From assembly GCA_046727735.1 (NCBI GenBank), contig JBKPDF010000028.1:5655-69654 (forward strand): DNA of 64,000 bases, in the 5' to 3' direction. This DNA is from AP-16 sp046727735 (lineage in GTDB: Bacteria > Pseudomonadota > Alphaproteobacteria > Rhizobiales > Xanthobacteraceae). Numbering within the stretch: position 1 is the first letter of the stretch; every line of letters starts with the position of its first letter. A program made the translations under genes and the position numbers. The notes below the pieces were generated by a model, which had not been told where the DNA came from, ran no database searches, and saw nothing but the letters and a program-made list of their open reading frames with translations. Below are positions 59,233-64,000 of this stretch, in pieces.

Positions 59233-60237
59233 ATGACCGACACCGCTCCCGCGACCTCAGCGCTGACCGGTCGAACGCGTCCGGTCGCGGCCGGCGCCAT
59301 GATCATCGGCGCGCATTTCTTGAACGACACTGCCGCTTTCGTCCTCGGCGAGGAAGCGGTGCTGCTGGTCGCGCCGGGCGGCGAGGAGCGGCGTGTTGCC
59401 ATTCACGGCGGCGGCGTGCTGGCTTCGGCATGCGATGGGGCGCGGCTCGTGAGCGGCGGCGATGACGGCAAGGTGGTCGCCACCGATTCGAGCGGCAGCA
59501 CGGGGGTCATCGCGTCAGACGAGAAGCGGCGGTGGATCGATCAGGTCGCGACCTTTTCGGGCGCGGTCGCCTGGGCGGCGGGCAAGCAGGCCTTCGTCAA
59601 GTACCGCAACGCAGGGCAACGCACGATCGAGCTGCCGTCGAGCGCGGGCGGGCTGACATTCGCGCCCAAAGGATTTCGGTTGGCGATTGCGCACTACAAT
59701 GGCGCAAGCTTGTGGTTCCCGAACGCCGCGGCGGTGCCGGAGCGGCTCGAATGGAAGGGTTCGCATCTCGGCGTCACGTTCAGCCCTGACGGGAAATTTC
59801 TGGTCACCGCCATGCAGGAGCCGACGCTGCACGGCTGGCGCCTCGCGGACCGCAAGCACATGCGCATGGCGGGCTATGCGGCAAAAGTCCGCTCGCTCGA
59901 TTGGACTGCCGACGGCCATTGGCTCGCGACCGGCGGCTCCAACCAGCTGATCCTATGGCCGTTCGCGGGCAGGGACGGGCCGATGGGAAAGACGCCGCGG
60001 ATGCTCGCGACCGCGCAGGCACTTGCGGTCCTCGTCGCGTGCCATCCCCGACAGCCGGTGGTCGGCGTCGGCTATGCGGACGGCCTCGTGCTGCTCATCC
60101 GGCTCGAGGACGGCGCCGAGATCGTCGCCAAGGCTCCGGGCGAGGCACCGGTTTCGGCGCTCGCCTGGAATGCGACCGGCACGCTCCTCGCGTTCGGCGC
60201 CGAGGACGGCGAAGCGGGAATCGTGGATGTCGGGTGA
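59233..60237 (+). CDS. WD40 repeat protein next to the zinc GTPase
   Basis: A 334-residue WD40-type beta-propeller. Repeating units end in D/S-G-x-x-V/L patterns such as RLVSGGDDGKVVATD, KSLDWTADGHWLATGGSNQLILWPF, VTFSPDGKFLVTAMQEPTLHGW and LAWNATGTLLAFGAEDGEAGIVDV. It lacks a signal peptide and is likely cytoplasmic. AAGGACG precedes the ATG. WD40 proteins downstream of COG0523 genes occur in related genomes, so a scaffold role in zinc delivery is inferred. Confidence 0.88.
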   Translation: MTDTAPATSALTGRTRPVAAGAMIIGAHFLNDTAAFVLGEEAVLLVAPGGEERRVAIHGGGVLASACDGARLVSGGDDGKVVATDSSGSTGVIASDEKRRWIDQVATFSGAVAWAAGKQAFVKYRNAGQRTIELPSSAGGLTFAPKGFRLAIAHYNGASLWFPNAAAVPERLEWKGSHLGVTFSPDGKFLVTAMQEPTLHGWRLADRKHMRMAGYAAKVRSLDWTADGHWLATGGSNQLILWPFAGRDGPMGKTPRMLATAQALAVLVACHPRQPVVGVGYADGLVLLIRLEDGAEIVAKAPGEAPVSALAWNATGTLLAFGAEDGEAGIVDVG

Positions 60238-60291
60238 AGTACCCTGCCTTGGCGGGGGATTATTGCGAAACCGCGCGTTCGCTGGTCTGCG

Positions 60292-61422
60292 TCAAATCAC
60301 GTATTGGCGCAGCGGCGGGTAGCCGTTGAAGCCGACCGACGAATAGGTCGCCGTGTAGGCGCCGGTCGCTTCGATCAGCACCTTGTCGCCGATCGCGAGC
60401 GAGATCGGCAGCATGTAGGGTGTTTTCTCGTAGAGCACGTCGACCGAGTCGCAGGTCGGCCCCGCGATGATGCACGGCGCAACCTCCGAGCCGTCCTTGC
60501 CGGTCCGGATGGGATAGCGGATCGATTCCTCGATCGTTTCGGCAAGGCCGTGGAACTTGCCGATGTCGAGATAGACCCAGCGCACCGGATCTTCGGGCGA
60601 GCGCTTGGCAATCAGCACCACTTCGGCCTCGATGACGCCGGCATTGCCGACCAGACCGCGGCCCGGCTCGACGATGGTTTCCGGAATGGCGTTGCCGAAG
60701 TGTCGGCGCAACGAGCGAAAGATCGCCTTGCCGTAGGAATCGAGCTTGGGCGTCTTGCGCGCATAGCGCGCCGGGAAGCCGCCGCCGAGATTGACCATGG
60801 ACAAGTTGATGCCGCGCTCGGCGCAGGTGCGGAAGGTCGCGGCAGTCGATGCCAGTGCCCGGTCCCAGGCCTCGACATTGTGCTGCTGCGAGCCGACGTG
60901 GAACGAGATGCCGTGCGGCACGAGATCGAGCCGGTGCGCGAGCTCGAGGATATCGGGCGCATATTCGGGCTCGCAGCCGAATTTGCGCGACAGCGGCCAT
61001 TCCGAACCCGAGCCGTCGCAATGGATGCGGCAGATCACGCGGGCGCCGGGAGCGGCGCGCGCCACCTTCTCGACCTCCGCCTCGCAATCGACCGCGAACA
61101 GCGTGACGCCGAGCTTGTAAGCCTGGGTGATCTCGCTCTCTTTCTTGATGGTGTTGCCGTACGAGATGCGCTCCGGGGTCGCACCCGCGGCCAGCACCGC
61201 CTCGGTCTCGCTGACGGAAGCGACGTCGAAGCAGGAGCCGAGCTCGGCCAGAAGCTTGAGGATTTCCGGCGACGGGTTCGCCTTGACCGCGTAGAACACT
61301 TTCGTGTCGGGCAGCACCCGCGCGAACGCCAGATAGTTCTCGCGCACGACGTCGAGATCGACCACGAGGCACGGCCCGTCCTCGCGGCGTCGTTTCAGAA
61401 AATCGCGGATGCGCTCGGTCAT
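60292..61422 (-). CDS. PLP-dependent ornithine/diamino-acid decarboxylase (fold type III)
   Basis: A 376-residue fold-type III decarboxylase of the ornithine/lysine/arginine group. The PLP lysine is K47 in FYAVKANPSPEIL, the phosphate site is in NLGGGFPA, and the active-site Cys region is AGPTCDSVDVLY. The overall length and motifs resemble the ornithine decarboxylase that makes putrescine in Rhizobiales (SpeF-like fold III type). The ATG at 61422 has GGAG nine bases upstream (61431 is an alternative). A long structured leader lies upstream. The converging WD40 gene ends 54 bases away. Confidence 0.88.
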   Translation of the reverse strand: MTERIRDFLKRRREDGPCLVVDLDVVRENYLAFARVLPDTKVFYAVKANPSPEILKLLAELGSCFDVASVSETEAVLAAGATPERISYGNTIKKESEITQAYKLGVTLFAVDCEAEVEKVARAAPGARVICRIHCDGSGSEWPLSRKFGCEPEYAPDILELAHRLDLVPHGISFHVGSQQHNVEAWDRALASTAATFRTCAERGINLSMVNLGGGFPARYARKTPKLDSYGKAIFRSLRRHFGNAIPETIVEPGRGLVGNAGVIEAEVVLIAKRSPEDPVRWVYLDIGKFHGLAETIEESIRYPIRTGKDGSEVAPCIIAGPTCDSVDVLYEKTPYMLPISLAIGDKVLIEATGAYTATYSSVGFNGYPPLRQYVI

Positions 61423-61431
61423 CGGCGTCAT

Positions 61432-61745
61432 CTCCAGTCCAAGGGCGGCACGCGCCGCCGGATGAGCTTGGGTGATCCAGCCGACGGCGCATGGCGCCGC
61501 CGCCGATCTCACCCGATGTGCTGCCTTGGTCCGGAACGGGAAATCCCGATCCGCACGCCCGGCAAGGAAGGACAAGCCTCTTCGGTGACCGACAACGCTC
61601 GGTCGTGACCAAAAAAGCCCGTTCCGTCGTTGCTTTAAGCCGCGTTCCCCGTGGAGAGCGGGGTGCGCCGGTTTCGCCTCCGGCTGCCGGTCGCGGGTGC
61701 AAGGAAGCAGGTTCTTCCTTAGGCGGCTGTCCGGCCTCTTGTCCG
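61432..61745 (-). ncRNA. Candidate structured leader RNA (speF-like) upstream of the decarboxylase
   Basis: The 310 or so bases before the decarboxylase start carry several stable hairpins on the minus strand: AGGAAGAACCTGCTTCCT, ACCGGCAGCCGGAGGCGAAACCGG arms, CCCCGCTCTCCACGGGG and GGTCACGACCGAGCGTTGTCGGTCACC. A T6 run follows GGAACGGGC. The speF leader is known before ornithine decarboxylase genes in alphaproteobacteria. The match is by position and architecture, not by a covariance search. Confidence 0.4.
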
Positions 61746-61805
61746 GATGCCCACCGACCGACACACGGCCACAGGCACGTGCGAAATTGGGCAATCCCGC
61801 ACTTA

Positions 61806-61853
61806 AGCTATTCAGACATTCAGTGCAAGAGCTATTCAGACATTCAGTGCAAG
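61806..61853. repeat. Perfect 24-bp tandem duplication in the decarboxylase promoter region
   Basis: 61806-61829 and 61830-61853 are identical copies starting AGCTATTCAGACATTCAG. They contain TTGCAC on the minus strand, which could serve as a -35 element, so the duplication may double a promoter or operator. Confidence 0.88.
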
Positions 61854-61942
61854 CGGTTTGCTGCGCATCGCGCGCCGATCCGCACGGAATGCGACATGCG
61901 ACCACGCCCAGGCGGCGTCGCAGACGACTAAGCTCGAGACGC

Positions 61943-62197
61943 TCAGCCGGTGAACGGCTCGACCTTCCGCGCCGCGCGAATGAAGCTCGCCATGATGACG
62001 AGGCCGATCAGAAAGAAAATCGATTGCAGCACGTAGCCGCCGGTCTCGCCGAGCCGGAACAGGCCGGCAAGCGCCCAGCCGCCCGCAAATGCCGCGCCGA
62101 ATACTTCGGCGCCGATCAGGATCGCCGCGCTCATCACCGTGAGCACGTGCACCCAGATGATCCGGCGACGACGTGGGTTTTCTACCGGCTTCTCCAT
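61943..62197 (-). CDS. Small two-helix membrane protein of unknown function
   Basis: An 84-residue protein with a basic N-terminus (KPVENPRRRR), two membrane helices (VLTVMSAAILIGAEVFGAAFAGGWALAGL and VLQSIFFLIGLVIMASFI) and a short basic tail. AAGGAAAAGGC precedes the ATG. Positive-inside pattern suggests both ends are cytoplasmic. It is transcribed toward the decarboxylase leader, from an upstream promoter; no function is recognised. Confidence 0.72.
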   Translation of the reverse strand: MEKPVENPRRRRIIWVHVLTVMSAAILIGAEVFGAAFAGGWALAGLFRLGETGGYVLQSIFFLIGLVIMASFIRAARKVEPFTG

Positions 62198-62359
62198 GCC
62201 TTTTCCTTCATTCGCACGGGATCGGCGCGCGCGGCGGCAATCTGGTCCAATCCGAGATCGCGATCAAGCGGGCACTGCGTGGCGGACGCGGCTTCTCCGT
62301 TCCCCGGCGAAAGCGGCTCGCAAAATCCCATTCGATCGTTGTAAACCGCGCACTTCGCC

Positions 62360-63952
62360 ATGCCGCTCCATGCTTCCGGATATCGCCGCGGCGTCGTTGC
62401 GGCCCCCCACAAAGCCGCGGCCGAAGCCGGCCGCTTGATCCTTGCCGAAGGCGGCAATGCGCTCGAAGCCATGGTGGCGATGGCGGCGACGGTTGCGGCC
62501 GTCTATCCGCATATGAACCACCTCGGCGGTGACGGCTTCTGCTTGATCCGCGAGGCGTCGGGACGCATTCGCGCGCTCATGGGTGCCGGGCCCGCCGGCA
62601 GCGGCGCGCGCATCGAACTCTATCGCGAGCACGGGTTCGAGGAGATTCCGGCGCGCGGCCCGCTCGCGGCGCTCACCGTGCCGGGCGCGGTCGGTGCCTG
62701 GATGCTGGCGCTCGAGGCCGCCAGGCACGCCGGTGGTCGCCTGCCGCTTTCGACCCTGCTGGCCCCGGCCATTCGCCACGCCCAGAGCTACGTCGTCACG
62801 CCGAGCCAGGCGCGTCTGACCGCGCAATATGTTCCCGAGCTCGAACGCGCGCCCGGATTTGGCGGCACGTATCTCCCCGACGGCAAGTCCCCACAACCCG
62901 GCACGACGCTGAAGCAGACGGCGCTCGCGGCGACGCTGGAGCATCTCGCTCATGCCGGCCTCGACGATTTCTACCGCGGGGACGTCGCACGCGAGATCGC
63001 GGCGGATCTTGCGGCCATCGGCAGCCCCGTGACGCGCGCCGATCTTGAGGCCTATCGCGCGACGGTCGACGAAGCGCTCTCGGTCACGATCCGCGCCGGC
63101 ACCTTGTTCAATACGCCGCCCCCCACGCAGGGCGTCGCCTCGCTGATCCTGCTCGCGCTGTTCGATCGGCTGCGGGTCGAGCAGCCGGAGGGTTTCGATC
63201 ACCTCCACGGTCTGGTCGAGGCGACCAAACGTGCGTTCCTCGTGCGCGACCGCATCGTCACCGATCCGGGTCGGCTCCCGTATCCGCCCGAGCGCTTCCT
63301 GGCGGAGAAGTTTCTCGATGCCGAGGCGCTGGAGATCGACCGCCGCAAGGCCGCGCCTTGGCCTGCTCCGCCGCAGCGCGGCGACACGGTGTGGATGGGG
63401 GCGGCGGACGGCTCGGGCGTCCTCGTCTCCTACATCCAATCGCTCTATTGGGAATTCGGCTCGGGCTGCGTGCTGCCGCGCACCGGCGTGCTGATGCAGA
63501 ACCGCGGCGCAAGCTTTTCGCTCGACAAGCGGGCGCTCAATGCACTCGAGCCGGGCCGCCGGCCGTTCCACACCCTCAACCCGGCGGTCGCCCAACTGCG
63601 CGATGGGCGCATGCTCGCCTATGGGACCATGGGGGGCGAGGGTCAGCCGCAGACGCAAGCGACACTGTTCACGCGCGCCGTGCTCTATCGTCAGCCGCTC
63701 GAAGAGGCCATCGGCCGCCCGCGATGGCTGCTCGGCCGCACCTGGGGATCGCCGCGCACGAGCCTGCGGATCGAGGCGAGGTTTCCGGAAAATCTCGCGG
63801 AAGCGCTCGCGGCCGCCGGTCACGAGGTGGAGATTCTCGGCGAGGCACATTCCGACCTGATGGGCCATGCGGGTGCCGTCGTGCTGCATCCCAACGGCAT
63901 CCTCGAAGGCGCGCACGATCCGCGCGCCGAGGGCGGCGCGGAGGGCGTGTGA
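62360..63952 (+). CDS. ggt: Gamma-glutamyltransferase family protein
   Basis: A 530-residue Ntn-hydrolase. The precursor should cleave itself before the catalytic threonine at T343 in RGDTVWMGAADGSGVLVSYIQS; the large-subunit motif NTPPPTQGVASLILL and the N-terminal HMNHLGGDGF are typical of a divergent group without the usual signal peptide. GSGCVLPRTGVLMQNRGASFS and NPAVAQLRDGRMLAYGTMGGEGQPQ mark the small subunit. It probably acts on glutamyl amides or related amides in the cytoplasm. Confidence 0.9.
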   Translation: MPLHASGYRRGVVAAPHKAAAEAGRLILAEGGNALEAMVAMAATVAAVYPHMNHLGGDGFCLIREASGRIRALMGAGPAGSGARIELYREHGFEEIPARGPLAALTVPGAVGAWMLALEAARHAGGRLPLSTLLAPAIRHAQSYVVTPSQARLTAQYVPELERAPGFGGTYLPDGKSPQPGTTLKQTALAATLEHLAHAGLDDFYRGDVAREIAADLAAIGSPVTRADLEAYRATVDEALSVTIRAGTLFNTPPPTQGVASLILLALFDRLRVEQPEGFDHLHGLVEATKRAFLVRDRIVTDPGRLPYPPERFLAEKFLDAEALEIDRRKAAPWPAPPQRGDTVWMGAADGSGVLVSYIQSLYWEFGSGCVLPRTGVLMQNRGASFSLDKRALNALEPGRRPFHTLNPAVAQLRDGRMLAYGTMGGEGQPQTQATLFTRAVLYRQPLEEAIGRPRWLLGRTWGSPRTSLRIEARFPENLAEALAAAGHEVEILGEAHSDLMGHAGAVVLHPNGILEGAHDPRAEGGAEGV

Positions 63953-63958
63953 TCATTT

Positions 63959-64000
63959 TCCCTCCCCGTCAGGGGAGGGTCGGCGAACCGCGATAGCGGT
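63959..64000. repeat. Palindromic intergenic element, family A, cut by the window edge
   Basis: TTCCCTCCCCGTCAGGGGAGGG followed by TCGGCGAACCGCGATAGCGGT is the head of another family A copy, just after the gamma-glutamyltransferase stop. Confidence 0.7.

Noticed and set aside
61806..61853. Tandem repeat considered as a CRISPR remnant
   Set aside because: Only two directly adjacent 24-bp copies, no spacers, no cas genes in the window.

Overview
The window is a G+C-rich stretch of a bacterial chromosome, with tightly packed genes, short intergenic gaps and many ATGA-type overlaps. Its gene content points to an alphaproteobacterium of the order Hyphomicrobiales (Rhizobiales), probably near the Bradyrhizobium/Xanthobacteraceae side. 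Supporting traits are a secreted Cys-rich protein of the type common in that group, a DUF1236 protein, two phasins, a PHB-type phasin operator, a CyaC-type haem/Fe-S adenylate cyclase, a ClpS-family adaptor, a Zur-boxed zinc operon, a possible speF-type leader before a PLP decarboxylase, and many dispersed palindromic intergenic repeats. No rRNA, tRNA, CRISPR array, transposase or phage gene was recognised.

Layout. Positions 1-8000 hold an M32 carboxypeptidase, a gluconolactonase-like protein, small secreted and DUF3237 proteins, then a leftward amidase/polysaccharide deacetylase pair and an acyl-CoA synthetase. Positions 8600-18330 run rightward: acyl-CoA dehydrogenase, the membrane adenylate cyclase, phasin, SIMPL protein, and a probable operon of FAD oxidoreductase, ThDP enzyme and coniferyl-aldehyde-type dehydrogenase. 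Positions 18450-22200 run leftward: an SDR, a LuxR-type regulator coupled to an HtrA-like protein that has lost its catalytic His and Ser, a DUF1236 protein and a phasin-CsbD fusion. Positions 22400-33130 are largely carbon metabolism: M20 peptidase, KDPG aldolase, KDG kinase, IlvD/Edd dehydratase, PEP-mutase-family lyase, an SDR and a D-erythronate-dehydrogenase-like protein. Together these suggest breakdown of sugar acids to pyruvate and related products.

Positions 33240-38350 contain a housekeeping series (sfsA, map, radC, clpS). It is interrupted by an LLM-type oxidoreductase gene, and radC is damaged by an in-frame amber codon and an N-terminal frame break. Directly after clpS lies an A/T-richer islet (38424-41122) with two overlapping genes for HEPN-type proteins (an Abi_C-like protein and a HEPN-zinc-ribbon protein), followed by a frameshifted DUF4238 gene. 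This is the best candidate for an undescribed defence-type module.

Positions 41150-51500 are mostly leftward: protease inhibitor, 2-hydroxyacid dehydrogenase, succinate-semialdehyde dehydrogenase, DMT exporter/SDR pair, an FHA membrane protein next to a broken trypsin-like protease, and an NMT1-type ABC importer. Positions 52500-60240 carry two divergent units around a Zur box: leftward, a RimK-like ATP-grasp ligase coupled to a GNAT-C39 peptidase fusion; rightward, a His-rich microprotein, znuC, znuB, znuA, a COG0523 zinc GTPase and a WD40 protein. The window closes with an ornithine/diamino-acid decarboxylase, a small membrane protein and a gamma-glutamyltransferase. Start codons were chosen by Shine-Dalgarno spacing and family length, so several differ from the longest possible reading frame.
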